DNA of 64,000 nt, taken from Angiostrongylus vasorum. Taxonomy: Eukaryota; Nematoda; Chromadorea; Rhabditida; Metastrongylidae. The first letter of the stretch is position 1. The number at the start of each line of letters is the position of its first letter. The position numbers were made by a program, and so were the translations under genes. This document shows, one piece after another, positions 53,460 to 64,000 of the stretch. The DNA lies in the NCBI GenBank assembly GCA_018806985.1, contig JADANN010000468.1, positions 1,240,001 to 1,304,000 on the forward strand, in the 5' to 3' direction. The notes below the pieces were generated by a model. The model was given only the letters and a program-made list of their open reading frames with translations. It did not search any database and was not told the DNA's origin.

Positions 53460-54176
53460 CCTCTGCATTGGTCACTGATTCACTGTATTCTTGATGAGCA
53501 AACACGAGATTGTTATTAAAGCATTTATTTATCCACAATAGCTGGCGTTTTGGCGGTTTCGTCTTCTTCAGTCTGGAAAGGGTCAAATTGGCAAGCAATC
53601 TACTCAGCCAAATACCTCCATAAACACAACAGATAAAATTTAATACATAAATTTTCATCCGCATAATGGACAGCTTCTTCTAAACAATTTCAGTCTTGTT
53701 CTTTTTCAGCCTAGCCGGTAGAATAGCGCAAGTAAAAGTCGCTGTCCTCGCGCGGGAATCGAAAACATCAGCGCGTAAAACGATTGAAACGTTTTAGAAA
53801 AATCCAAAAAGTGCAAAATTGAACCGCAAGGAGGAGTGCCTTGTAGTCACACGTGAACTCACGCGCACTTAAGGCTGATTTTTTGCCCTTGGTCAAACAC
53901 ATTACTGGCCCATGTAACTCAGTACAGTTGGTCTTCACCCTGTAATCGGGACGCTTACGATGAAAAAAACGGTGAGTGTTTAAAAGAAGCCGTTTGTGTG
54001 CGAATGAAAATTTATGTGTTAAGTTTTGTCTACTGAGGTTACAAAAGTGTTTTGCTGAGTATACTGCGTTTCCAATTTAGCCTTTCCAAACTCTGAAGAA
54101 GGGGAAGCAGCTGAAACATCAGCTATTGTGAAAAAAATAAATGTCGTAATAACAACCTTTTGCCTGCTCATCAAGG
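53460..54176. mobile_element. Decayed inverted Penelope-like element
   Basis: The left end 53,490-53,640 (TGGCGTTTTGGCGGTTTCGT on +) is the reverse of the terminus. 53,700-54,176 is a forward copy with the decayed tail coding region (AACCGCAAGGAGGAGTGCC) and terminus CTCTGAAGAAGG ... GCTGAAACATCAGC. Both ends resemble the 7.6-8.8 kb element but are much older. Confidence 0.65.
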
Positions 54177-54384
54177 TTTATTGAGAAAAATCCTGTTGTT
54201 TTCATATCGCGAGGTCATAAGTGAGAATGATTATATACTCTACTAAGACCCTTAATGCTGCCTTTAACGTGCATAAGTGGTACGTCGAATTATATGCTTA
54301 ATAATGCAAAAGACCGACTTTCTATGGACCTCGGTGTAAATGATCAATATATTTATTTATACGTTGTGATATATATGCTTAATA

Positions 54385-54755
54385 CGTCTAACTGGGAGGT
54401 GTTCATGGGAGTAGGGCTGCTATGTACAGCGGGGGGCATTCATCCCACCAGCTGAGTCTCCCAAGCTCAGAAGGAGTCCGGCGTTTCCATTAGGAAGCCC
54501 AGCTAAGGTTAAACGAATACCAAGATTCACCACCGTCCTGGTATCAAATTAGTCGCGTGATGTCAAGTCTGATCCACGAGGGCGGTGACTGCCTGTGTTA
54601 GTGACAACAACCTCGTGCAGACTTTGGCAAGGTTGGCCTCGGGACTCCAGGGAACCACAGTGGCTAAACCAGCAAAATTCCGAAAAAAATGGAAATTATG
54701 CTGGAGACCGCACAACCAGTGAAAATGGCCATCCAAGTATCAAAGTAAGTAGTAA
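54385..54755 (+). repeat. Repeat family B copy
   Basis: Forward copy, from TGGGAGGTGTTCATGGG to GGCCATCCAAGTATC. It has lost a few blocks but keeps family order. Confidence 0.75.
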
Positions 54756-54764
54756 TACTTCGTC

Positions 54765-55520
54765 ACATTCAGTTGAATTCAGTGCGGAGTTTATTTCGTT
54801 TGCGAGGCAGGATCACCGCTAGAAGCAACAGGCTCTGCAACCATCAATGTCTCTTTCCACAAAGTGTTGTTGCTTAGACTTTCAGGACAACTACAATCGA
54901 CAGTAGTGTACGCATAGTATCTTACCATGCTTAAATCCTCTATAGCATTTCTGTTCAAAGTAAAAAAGAATTCGCGTGGCCCGCAATACAGAAATAACTT
55001 GTCGCATTTGTTAAAGGTTATCGACAGTGGACCGAGGCAAGTATGATTACCAGCAGTGATTGTTGAGCGCTTTTCCGGTGCATTATAGGCGACTACATTA
55101 CACATACTGAAATAGTGACTTTAGTAGGACATGCTAATGTTTAATGTGATGCATAAGTACCTCGTTGGCTCCTCTTCACAACGTACCATGAGTCGCTTGG
55201 TCGATTCTTTGTTGATTGGGCCACGATTTTCTTTCAATTATGATTCGCTTCACTGCTTGATTGGTAGCCACACTAGAGCTTTCCAAAGTCACCTCGGGCA
55301 GTTGCCGGCAATTGCATTTCGGAGGGAAGTTTGGTATTTTGGAACCAGGTGTTTCTTCAGTAATCTCGGCCATAGCCTGGCGAAGGTTCACTCTTCATTG
55401 TACTGCACTGTACGAACGAATGTCTGGAAATCACTCTAAGCTTCAGCGACCTTCGAGAATGTGAATTCCAACTGCACATTGTAGGCGAACCGACACAACA
55501 CCATCTCCACCATGAAGCAG
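54765..55520 (-). pseudogene. Broken coding region of unknown family
   Basis: On - three protein-like pieces follow one another: 55,500-55,395 ('CRFAYNVQLEFTFSKVAEA', an in-frame TAG, then 'SDFQTFVRTVQYNEE'), 55,391-55,180 ('NLRQAMAEITEETPG', 'CNCRQLPEVTLESSS', ending at a GTACGT donor), and 55,100-54,790 (Cys-bearing: 'NHTCLGPLSITFNKCDKLFL', 'CSCPESLSNN'). Between pieces one and two there is a one-base shift, and the donor/acceptor phases of pieces two and three do not agree. This pattern suggests a decayed gene, perhaps a secreted cysteine-bearing protein, but sequence errors are possible. It lies antisense in the putative intron 53,396-57,889. Confidence 0.35.
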
Positions 55521-55949
55521 AAAACCGTTAAAGGATAGAAATACTGTCAGTATATCAATTTACAGACTGAATAAACTATTTATGTTATTCTCGCGATACA
55601 TGTTTAAAGAAATGCGAGGTTTACAAAATTTATTGCCCGTACACGAAATGAAGGGTAGGGTGCCAAGTGACAGAGAATGAAGAGAAATACGGTCACTTTA
55701 AGCCCAATCATTGTTTTATTCTTAATTCATCTGTTATTTTAAATGTTTGAAAATACTCCATCTTAGATTCATCTGCTACGATCATTTTGCGCCCAATCAG
55801 TTCGAAACTTCACATCAATCTCTACGCGCATTAATTCTGAAGAAGAACGCAGTTCCGTCACACTATGTTGGTTTCATCACAAAATTCCCTCCCACGTAAT
55901 ATTCTAACATAAATCTTCTAGTTTTTTTTAGTTTTACACAACCCATCTT

Positions 55950-56290
55950 CATGCCCATCCCAACACTTCTCACATTCAGTTCGTTTCCTCGGATCCACTG
56001 TCCACGAAGATCTTCCAACTTTTACGTGTCGCTTCGGTTGCTGCTTGAGGATTTCCATTTCACCTTGAATGTCGTAGAATGCTGGTCAAGCAATTTTCCC
56101 TGGAGTCTTGAGACAGCCGGGCTGTAGCGTTCCCAGTCGGATTGCAGAGTGATTTTTTTCCCAGGCAAGTCTGGTACCAATTTCCCGACCTCGGAGTGAT
56201 GAGAGGCTTGCTTGGCCCGAAGCGGAATCGAATCAGCACAAGCTCATAGTGGCGGACATCACTACCAGTGTCCTATCTCCCCTCCGCCCC
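55950..56290 (-). repeat. SINE-C copy, best core example
   Basis: Reverse copy. The core reads CCCAGGCAAGTCTGGTACC then AATTTCCCGACCTCGGAG on +, almost the same as SINE-A at 59,500-59,540, while the tail (TCCACGAAGATCTTCC, CGCTTCGGTTGCTGCTTG) is purely SINE-C. This is the clearest evidence for the shared core. Confidence 0.75.
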
Positions 56291-56609
56291 CTAAACTCCT
56301 TGCATCACGTGCAAGAATCTTCTAGTGCAGCATACAAATCTTGTATACGTTAACACATGTATGTGTGGATGTTACCAATTCTTTTCAAAAGAAAAGAAAC
56401 GCACAGAATCTCACCACACTTCCATAGATCATTCTAAATCGGAAAAATCAGTAAGAAAGCATAAAAATTCCTCTATGTGAATTTGTGGAAGTGGATAGTG
56501 GCGTGAATATTGCAGTACGGAGTTCCTACTTCACTGTAACATAATTTGAACTTTTACCCATGAAGGTACTGGTAACATTATTTCAATTTTTTTTATAATG
56601 CTCTATCAG

Positions 56610-56691
56610 GAGCCTTCGACTTTCAAACCGAATCGGCACCGTCTTCACAACTTCCAGGACACGAAGAGGCAACAAGACGATGACCAGATGA
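56610..56691 (+). CDS. Alternative terminal exon candidate
   Basis: After CTCTATCAG, reading in the phase set by the 53,395 donor gives 'SLRLSNRIGTVFTTS' and a basic end, stop at 56,689. The other frame is open too ('EPSTFKPNRHRLHNF...'), so the choice is uncertain. No poly(A) signal follows closely. Confidence 0.25.
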
Positions 56692-56992
56692 GATCAGTTA
56701 GTCGTTAGTGCTAATTTCTGCAAACCACATTTTGTTTCCTCCATCCGAGTTCGTGAACATTAGCACTATTTCTCTTTCTATTCGATTTAACCTATAAAAA
56801 TTGCATTGTAAACAAAAAAATTGTGGAAATGTGCCAGAATTCCGCTGAGACTGGATAAGCCGACATCAGTAGTTCATATGTGATGGATTTGATTAGATAG
56901 TCAAAGATACTAGTGGATTATCAAATTGCGAAGGAAAATTTAACGAATGTGATTAACACATTCGTAACCATACCTATCATCGTCAGAAAAAA

Positions 56993-57265
56993 AGGGCACG
57001 TGTGGCTCAGCGGTCAACGGCGCCCTGCAACACGCACATGGGATTGATCCTCGCCTCCGCGGCTCACCAAGCCTTCCATCCTTCCGGGGTTGGCAAATTG
57101 GTACCAGACTTGTCTGCGAGGATAGTAGCACTGGCTCGGTACATCGATAGGTAGCGCGAGTCACTGTGAACGCCAGATATGCATTCAGTCACCTCCAATA
57201 ATGCTTAATGAAGTCGAATGCATGGTGCATCCCCCAAGGATTGATCAACGCCGAGAGCTTTATTT
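56993..57265 (+). repeat. SINE-A copy
   Basis: Forward, near full length: GGCACGTGTGGCTCAGCGGT, box B GGGATTGATCC, core AAATTGGTACCAGACTTGTC and GCCGAGAGCTTTAT end. Confidence 0.8.
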
Positions 57266-57459
57266 GTTTATTTCATATGTACATATTAATATTATCCTTC
57301 ATCCATCTATCCATTGATGTCAATGCACATACAGCGGAAAGAAAATAGTCCTCCAAGTAAAGCCTACATCAGCTCATAATGTTTTATTCATTGAAACAAA
57401 TATAATTAACGTCTAAAGATATTTGCTAACAAGACACAAGTCTTCCTAATTTAGCACGA

Positions 57460-57760
57460 TGAAATCTTGGATACTTGGACGGCCCGTATTCACTAGTTGT
57501 GCGGTTGCCAGCACAATCTCCATTTCTCTTCCTTTTTGGAGACTTGCCGGTTGAGTCATTGTGGTTCCCTGGAATCCTGATGTCACCCTGGCCAAGGCGT
57601 GCCGCGGGTCGTCACCACCACAGGCAGTTGCAGCGCTTGTGGATCATAGGGATATTTGCCACCATGCGACTAGATTGGTACCAACACGGCGGTCGTTCCT
57701 GGTAGTGGTTTACGCTCAGCTAGGCTGCCTGATGGAAAGCCCGGAAAAACCCACGGTTGC
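57460..57760 (-). repeat. Repeat family B copy
   Basis: Reverse copy: TTGGATACTTGGACGGCC, ATTGTGGTTCCCTGGAATCC, TGGTAGTGGTTTACGCTC. The + open frame from 57,561 begins inside it, so the first half of that frame is not host coding sequence. Confidence 0.7.
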
Positions 57761-57889
57761 TTTGCTGGTTCAACACCATGACATGATGATTCTGGATAAA
57801 AATAAATACGCCCTTAAGGCAATAAAGACAAGCAAGACAGGCAGTCTTCTACAAGTTTTCCTAGTCTTCAATGTACTTTATTTATTAAG

Positions 57890-58103
57890 GAAACAAAACA
57901 ATTGCGAATGTGTTAACACTATTAAAACCACACTTATGTTATCGAATTTCGAAAATTTCGAGGAAAAAAAATCTGGAAGAAAAAAGCTGCAACGTACTGA
58001 AGATTTTGTCAATCCTACAACGACTGTTTCAGTCAACGCCCACAAATCTCTTGTTGACACCGCCTCAAATTTCATCAATGGACTTTCTGCTACGCAATAT
58101 TGA
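57890..58103 (+). CDS. Probable terminal exon of an unrecognised gene
   Basis: After TTTATTAAG an open frame encodes a Lys/Thr-rich end ('NFEEKKSGRKKLQRTEDFVN', 'HKSLVDTASNFINGLSATQY') and stops at 58,101. AATAAA follows 24 bp later (58,127) and again at 58,186. The start phase (one base, then codons) fits the 53,395 donor. No domain recognised. It faces the 3' end of the minus-strand gene at 58,438, giving a compact convergent pair. Confidence 0.4.
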
Positions 58104-58126
58104 AGTGTACTCCAGTGTCGAAGTTG

Positions 58127-58248
58127 AATAAAAAAATATGAACCTTTCATTCCTATGTCATATGTTACCTGTTCGCATCAAGTTCAATAAAATTTTATCT
58201 ATCACCATCATATTATGTCACCCATAACAGAGATTTTTGGACTTTATT
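58127..58248. terminator. Convergent poly(A) signals
   Basis: On +: AATAAA at 58,127-58,132 and 58,186-58,191. On -: AATAAA (TTTATT on +) at 58,243-58,248, about 190 bp beyond the stop of the minus gene. The two genes' 3' ends would nearly abut. Confidence 0.5.
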
Positions 58249-58437
58249 TCTCGGGCAGGTATACCTGTCAGTTTCCTTTAAACTCTCTATTACAACGGCT
58301 CCACAGAACTTCATGGTTAGAGTTAGTTTTGAGTATAAAAGTCCAATTTTTGAAAATATACACTTTATATACAGAAGCAGTTTCATTTGTAGTACACGTG
58401 TAAACACTGGCTTAAGAAATATTCTTAACCGAACCGG

Positions 58438-61400
58438 TTAGATGTTGGAATCATCGCTTGTTCCCAACAGAGGAGCAATTTCGTCCAGGGCAAAATCTGC
58501 AACATTTGTTCACATTTCTAACCCTATATTCTCATTTTGTTCGAATTTTTAAACAACAAAAACCAGTAGTTCCGAAGAACCGTTTAACCAAATATTTTGT
58601 AAGAACACGTCACTAATGCGAAAATGATCTCTGTCAACCACAACGTTTCTTATCATTTGTAATGAACGAGATTTAAACTTGAAGTGGAAGACATAAGGTG
58701 ACGAAAAATCAGACCTTAAAACTTACCCATCGTTTCGGCAAACCCTTCCAAAGAGTTCACTGTTGCGATTTCTTCATCGAATTTCTTCACAAATGTTGAC
58801 GTTTTATGTAAGGTTTCCAATATATGTGTTTGAAGCCATTCAAGACGCTCATCAGAATCAATCTATTAATGAGACTACATTATTAGTCGTAAATTTGTTA
58901 GTGAATTGGAGTAAACAGTACTAACTATTAGTAAATATCGAACAGAAGTTCCTGTTTTTACTAAAACAACTCCTAAGGGAGAAGGAACTCTCCATCTAAC
59001 AACCGAATATCTGGCTAGTGAAGTGGAACAGGACACATTACAAAAAGGATAACCTAACCAGCCGTAATTCATAGAAAACATTCGTATACTCACGGGTATC
59101 ACGTCATGAAAATATCGGTCGACGAATGCCCAGGTCAAACACATTGGTCGAAGGAATTCCCACGTTGTATCCTGACTCTCTGTAGTGAAATCGGCAACAG
59201 CTGCTCGCAGCACCTGCATAGAATTATACGCTAATGGGTAGCTATTTAGCTTACATGCATAAACATTCAGAATCAGAAAGATAAAAGAATGTGTGGATGG
59301 AAACTTGGTCTGCGTATGGGTATTTACTTTTTCTGACAGAAGAGTAGATAAAAGAAGATAAAGCTCTCGGCGTTGATCAATGAGGGATGCGCTATGCATT
59401 GGATTTCATTAAGCACCGTTTGCAGGTGAATGAATGCATATTTGGCCTCTACAATGACTCGCGGTGGCCTAGTGATGTATCGAGCCAGTGCTGCTATCCT
59501 TCCAGACAAGTCTGGTACCAATGTGCCGACCCCGGAGGGATGGAAGGCTTGGTGAGCCACGGGCGAGGAGATCGTTCCCATGCGTGTGTGTTGCAGGGCG
59601 CCTCCGACCACTGCGCCACAGGCGCCAAAGAAGACTAGATAGGACGACTCAGTAGTATGGTAAATTTTAACCTGAACCTGACTTATTTCTCTAGCTCGCG
59701 ACTGTGGTGCGACAATTTGTGTCCTCATGGTAGCAAAGAGCATTCTGCAGCTATTTCATATAGGTTTGCAGTCTTATATTCTTTAGATTACGAAAATTTG
59801 GAATGAGAGTTAGCAATAACCTTCCATGGCAGTGAAACCTGGTTCCGAGTTCCTTGTGTCTACTAACTCACCCGTCACCTGGACTGATTGATCGGATCTA
59901 ATTAACGATTACCTCGATACCTCTACCAACTACTTCTTCCGTTTTTTCACATCTTACAATCATACAGTCATCCCTGTTTCGGTTTAGAGTTGCAAATATT
60001 CATAAACATGCTACAAGCAAAGTACTCTTTCCCAGTAGGTGGAAATTTTGCCAAAATTCTTAATGTGTCCTCCATTCCTAGATATCCAACATCTCGCTTT
60101 AGGAATATGCGATAGCAATCGCTAGATAATAATATTGCCACCTAACGTAGAATTAGATCTAAACTTTGAATTGACATAGTAGAAGATTGCACACTTATTT
60201 CAAATATAATTTCCTCCGGTCCTTTTTTTAATTCACAGCCTAGAAAAACCCATCTTCACATCTAAAAATGAGAGACAGTTGTACTTCAAGTCATACGCAG
60301 GCACTCATCGGCATCCTGTGATCTTTGTCTAGGTCAGCGTCATTGAAGGGAAAGCCCAAGAAAACTAAATATGAAACAATTCTATGGATTGGGATAAGGT
60401 TGTGGCATCAAGATGACTCTTTATCACATACAGAATCCTCCCTACCTAGTTAAACAAGTCACAGTTCAACCTTCTTCGCACTAGTTGTATAATTCTTCTA
60501 TCTCGCATTTATGATGCAAAAATTCATCGACTGCTATATTCTACCTTGCACTTGCCTGATACAAATAAACGTTCGTCCAAGTTTTTGATTATTAAGGTTT
60601 ACTTTAGTTCTTGATTATTACCCAATTTTAAGGAACAAGCTATGAAAGCAACAATCGGGTCTAGCGTGCAAGTTGAGAGTAACCACAAGAATATACCTGT
60701 CATCATATAGCATTCAGATCCAAAGGGAAAAAAATCAACCAATTCAGAACTCGACGTCATAGGCACATCTGCCGACTATACATCTGCCTACAGTTCCATT
60801 GCAGTTCATCAACACTGCGATTTCTACTTCTCATCAATACTTACAGCTACTCAAACGTTAAAGGTAACATCTGTATACAAAAAATTTTTCAACTAATTAA
60901 AACCACAACAGATCCACCCTCGAGAGTCGAACGTATGTGCAACAACGAGTGCTCAACTAAATAGTTCATACGCTATTCTACTTCATTCTGTTAACTGCCA
61001 GTAAACCTCCTGCTGAATTGCTGTTGTAGGAACAAACTGGTACAATATTATTCGCAAAAGAATCTATTGGCTATTCAGTCATTAAAACGTCAGAAAACTC
61101 CACATACGTCAATTCGCTGTTCAAGCCAATTTTGGAGTGTCAGCTCGGTTATCAGGAAGGAAACAACACGATGACGAGCATTAGGAGTTGGCAGATCGTC
61201 AGGCGGAAGAGAAAGCGCCAGAAGATGCAGGATGGCCAGATACTGCGCGTTAGACTCCCGCCCACCTCCATGAGATGCTTCGGAAAAACGATCTTGAACA
61301 AATAAGTGATTTTAACACGTAGTTCTAACGGGATACTAGTATAGTCAAGATGAATATTTGGTTAGACGACAATAGTCTAATACTGTTTAACTCCGAGCTT

Positions 61401-61622
61401 TTTTTTCTTCCCATAAATTTGTCTAACATAAAGAAACAACATTACAATGACCCTAAACCTTGACTAATGTATGATGTATGTAATCGTAGTAATGTGACAA
61501 CGTATTGATCGTGAAAATACCTGAAGTATATAAATTTATCAATGAGTTCACACATATCGACGAAGACGACCGATCTACACAGCGGTAGTACGGCAGCGAC
61601 CATTTCGAGATCAACTTGATAC
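58438..61622 (-). CDS. C-terminal part of an unrecognised conserved-looking protein
   Basis: Five minus-strand exons with agreeing phases: 61622-61521, 59744-59678, 59213-59094, 58862-58727, 58496-58438. They code about 160 residues: 'VAAVLPLCRSVVFVDMCEL' (hydrophobic helix), 'MRTQIVAPQSRAREISQ', 'VLRAAVADFTTESQDTTWEF', 'AFVDRYFHDVIPIDSDERLE', 'TLHKTSTFVKKFDEEI' and the end 'IAPLLGTSDDSNI'. The pattern suggests an all-helical scaffold or trafficking-type protein, but I do not recognise the family. The donor of the second exon could instead be six bases on (59,672). Introns hold a SINE-A copy and ~1.8 kb of unassigned sequence. Upstream exons must lie beyond 61,622, where they would interleave with a + gene; one of the two models may need revision. 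Confidence 0.6.
59350..59630 (-). repeat. SINE-A in intron of the minus gene
   Basis: Reverse, well preserved: GGCGTTGATCAATGAGGGA, TGAATGCATATTTGGCC, CAGACAAGTCTGGTACC, GCGCCTCCGACCACTGCGCC. Confidence 0.85.
59760..61184. other. Long spacer/intron, nothing recognised
   Basis: AT-rich sequence in the large intron of the minus gene. No repeat family of this window and no second exon pair could be supported. Confidence 0.4.
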
Positions 61623-62454
61623 CTTAACAAAAGATTGGATTAGACTGCACAGAAAATTACGTGGACATTGTCAGGTCATATTATATCTTAAATTTTACTT
61701 TTAATACATTCGCAATGAAGATAGTTCTTTGACAAACGCTGACAATTTTACAATAACTGCAATATTTGAGAAACTCAACACTTGACGGACTCAAAAAGCC
61801 GGCTGTGATCGACCGCACTAAATATGTGGATAATTCCATTAAAACACTATTATAATCTTAATTTATTGAATATTGCAGTTCAAGAAGAGCTGAGAAAGAG
61901 AATCTTTTACAATCCAATGGAAAATGTAAGCAGTATTTTTGCCGCTTTGCTGTTCGAAATATGATCGTTGATGCAGAAAAGTGAAAAAAGCGAAAACGAA
62001 GCGAAAAATGTTTTCTGTGCTTAAAAAATTCATGAATTCATCGTTATAAAAGAGAGGAGTTGTTTCTAGTTGACAAATAACTCCAAGGAAAACCATTAGC
62101 ATTCAAAATGTCATCAGTGGGAAAATGAAGCAGAGCACCAAGTTAGGATCGAAACCGTATTCGAGTAGGATCACCTCTATGGACTACAGTTGCAAAACAA
62201 AGAAAAGAATAGAAGCACTGGAACACATACGAATATGGACAGTGGTTATCTACGTATATAAGTAAGCTGTTTCACATTTGACTATTAAAATCGAGATGGA
62301 AAGCATTGAGTGCTTTTTTGTACGAATTCAAATTTGGATTTGCAGAGAGGGAGATGAAAGAACTATGCGAATTAAAGCTCCCGAAATTTTCAAAAAACCT
62401 TCTTACATTGACTTCGGCATGGATAATCAGTATCCTTCTATGTGGATAAAGTAA
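61185..62454 (+). CDS. Small unrecognised multi-exon gene (5' end not found)
   Basis: Four + exons join in phase: 61185-61248 ('ELADRQAEEKAPEDAGWPDT'), 61879-61925 ('QEELRKRIFYNPMEN'), 62131-62261 (start may be 62,134 or 62,143; 'TKLGSKPYSSRITSMDY', 'RIEALEHIRIWTVVIYVY') and 62346-62454 ('EGDERTMRIKAPEIFKKPSY', 'IDFGMDNQYPSMWIK', stop). Three consecutive phase matches (1, 0, 2) make chance unlikely. An AAATAAA run at about 62,712 could serve polyadenylation. No domain is recognised; the middle exon has a short hydrophobic stretch. Its first intron contains the minus-strand exon 61,521-61,622, implying overlapping opposite genes or one false model. Confidence 0.5.
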
Positions 62455-62754
62455 AACAAAGTCGTTACAAACGTTGTTGTGGTTACCTTGGAACCTTCAG
62501 AGCCTCAACGATTCCAGCCACACTGACATTTTGTAGCCACTCTGTGTTAGTTTATCAACACTACAAAACATTGTTTCCGAACACCTTAGATGAATTCGGA
62601 AATCATAAAGCTAGGCAAATGTGTGACAGCTTCCAAAACCGACATTCGGTTTACCTCAACGCTGACCAGTAAATGCTATAGGGAAGATGTTAGTGTTATA
62701 GAGAAATAGACAAATAAATGTTGTACTAATAACCTAATGACAACTCATAAAGAA

Positions 62755-62990
62755 CCCAGAAACTAGAAAAATGGGTTCCAGATGAGTTAAATGACCAGCA
62801 GAAATCTCGTCGCTATGAAATCTATTCTGTGCTTCTTCTGCGGCTACGCGCTTCTCTAATTTGTATTCTGATTCTGAATTCCGATAAAGAATCGTCTCGA
62901 TTCACCAATCGACGACGTTGTGCACAATAGTTGGATGAAAATAAAGCATTTAAAGACCCCCCAAAGCCAAAACTAAAGATAAAGTAAGGA
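62755..62990 (+). mobile_element. Mariner-type transposase fragment
   Basis: The + frame reads 'KLEKWVPDELNDQQKSRRYE' then 'IYSVLLLR', 'FTNRRRCAQ', a stop, and 'LDENKAFKDPPKPKLK'. This order matches the middle of mariner transposases, from the WVPHEL motif to the NRRR...QW..D region. The catalytic DDD triad is not intact: the 'DEKW' block is missing between 'LLLR' and 'NRRR'. Confidence 0.7.
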
Positions 62991-63164
62991 TATGGTGTTT
63001 AATGACCAAAATGCGATAACCCACTACAATTTTCAAATCCTGTAAAAGAAAATTTCAAAAGACAAGGCAGACAATCATTTTTTTCTTAATGGAATGAGCA
63101 AAGGAGCGCCAATATTTACCACAACCAGTGAAAACTCGAGAGGTATCAACTCTGCTGTACAAAT

Positions 63165-64000
63165 AATTCTTCGCATTCTTGTTGAGCAAATATGAGGTGT
63201 TATTTTTTTTCTTTATTCACGAACAAGCTGACGTTTCGGTGGATTTCGCCTTCCTCAGAGCCTGGAAAGGTCAAGTTAACAGCAATCTATTCGGCCAAAC
63301 ACCTCCATAACCAAACAGAGAAAACGCTGAACCAAGAGTTCAATCACATTGAACACAAAATAGCTTCTTTGCACACTCACCGCTTTCTATGAGGCTTCCA
63401 CTGAGTATGTCGCGTGGAGACCAACCGCACACAATTCACATGGAGGCGTAATATGCCCCTTCCACCAAAACAACAGTTTTAAATACTGCCCGATATCACG
63501 CGTGATAATGAGGCACTCTTCCCTGCGGTTCATTTTCGGATTTCTGGAATTGATCCGGAACGCCTCGAGTTTACGTTTGGTTTACGTTTGCCGACTAGGT
63601 GTTCTTTTATGCGGCCAAATACCCCACTAGGCACGCATAGGACCCAGAGACATAGCGGGGAGGACTTTGAAGCACGTGTCACGATCCTCGCACAGGAATC
63701 GAGAACACAAGCGCGCAAAACTCTTGAGGCGTTCTGGATTAATTCCAGAAATCCAAAAATGAACCGCAGGGAAGAATGCCTCATTATCACGCTGATATTG
63801 GGCAGTATATAAGCCTGTTATTCTGATGAGATGGGTACATTACGATTCCATGTGAACTCTGTGCGGTTGGTCTCCACGTGAAATATTTAGTGGAAGACTC
63901 ATAGAAGCGGTGAGTGTGCAAAGAAGCTATTTTGTGTTCAATGTGATTGAAATCTTGGTTCAGCGTTTTCTCTGTTTGGTATGGAGGTGTTTGGCCGAAT
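63165..64000. mobile_element. Inverted Penelope-like element, runs off the window
   Basis: The left arm 63,165-63,565 is the reverse terminus and tail. After a junction near 63,570 a short reversed piece, then the forward tail coding region at 63,620-63,810 ('KTLEAFWINSRNPKMNR') and forward terminus follow. It is closely similar to 7.6-8.8 kb (TCCATAACCAAACAGAG in both) and so is a recent relative. The hammerhead-like motif is at 63,231-63,258 on -, with one stem II change (CGCC to CACC). Confidence 0.75.

Overview
The window is nuclear DNA of a nematode, most likely a strongylid parasite (hookworm or trichostrongyle type). The evidence is short exons with TTTCAG-like acceptors and AATAAA polyadenylation signals, a nematode-only chemoreceptor (Sre-like), nematode-style versions of ABHD4/5 and of the FACT subunit SPT16, and introns and spacers filled with RTE retrotransposons, Penelope-like elements and tRNA-derived SINEs. 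There is no sign of bacterial organisation; most long open frames are chance frames or repeat remnants.

Layout. 1-15.7 kb: no convincing host exon, only repeats (SINEs, an RTE 3' end, an inverted Penelope-like element at 7.6-8.8 kb). 15.7-30.6 kb: one seven-transmembrane chemoreceptor gene on +, its small exons spread over 15 kb by repeat-filled introns. 30.6-33.7 kb: repeats. 33.7-36.05 kb: a complete seven-exon alpha/beta hydrolase of the ABHD4/5 family (349 residues). 36.55-41.99 kb: a 19-exon spt-16 gene (about 1,040 residues), starting about 130 bp after the hydrolase's poly(A) signal on the same strand, an operon-like spacing. 42-53 kb: a repeat-rich desert with two tandem RTE elements on - at 48.5-52.75 kb and one isolated exon-like frame near 43.5 kb. 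53.3-58.1 kb: fragments of an unrecognised + gene, with a broken unknown - gene in its large intron. 58.4-61.6 kb: the last five exons of an unrecognised - gene, convergent with the previous one. 61.2-62.45 kb: a small unrecognised + gene. 62.8 kb: a mariner relic. 63.2-64 kb: a second inverted Penelope-like element running off the edge.

Several tRNA-headed SINE families recur. At least two, with different heads and tails, carry the same central block of about 60 bp containing GGTACCAGACTTGTCTGG. This looks like a shared SINE core domain and is the most interesting repeat signal here. The Penelope-like termini carry a CUGAGGA / 4-bp stem / GAAAC arrangement resembling a hammerhead ribozyme core. 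Exon junctions were inferred by eye from reading-frame and phase agreement; family names rest on motif recognition, with no database search.
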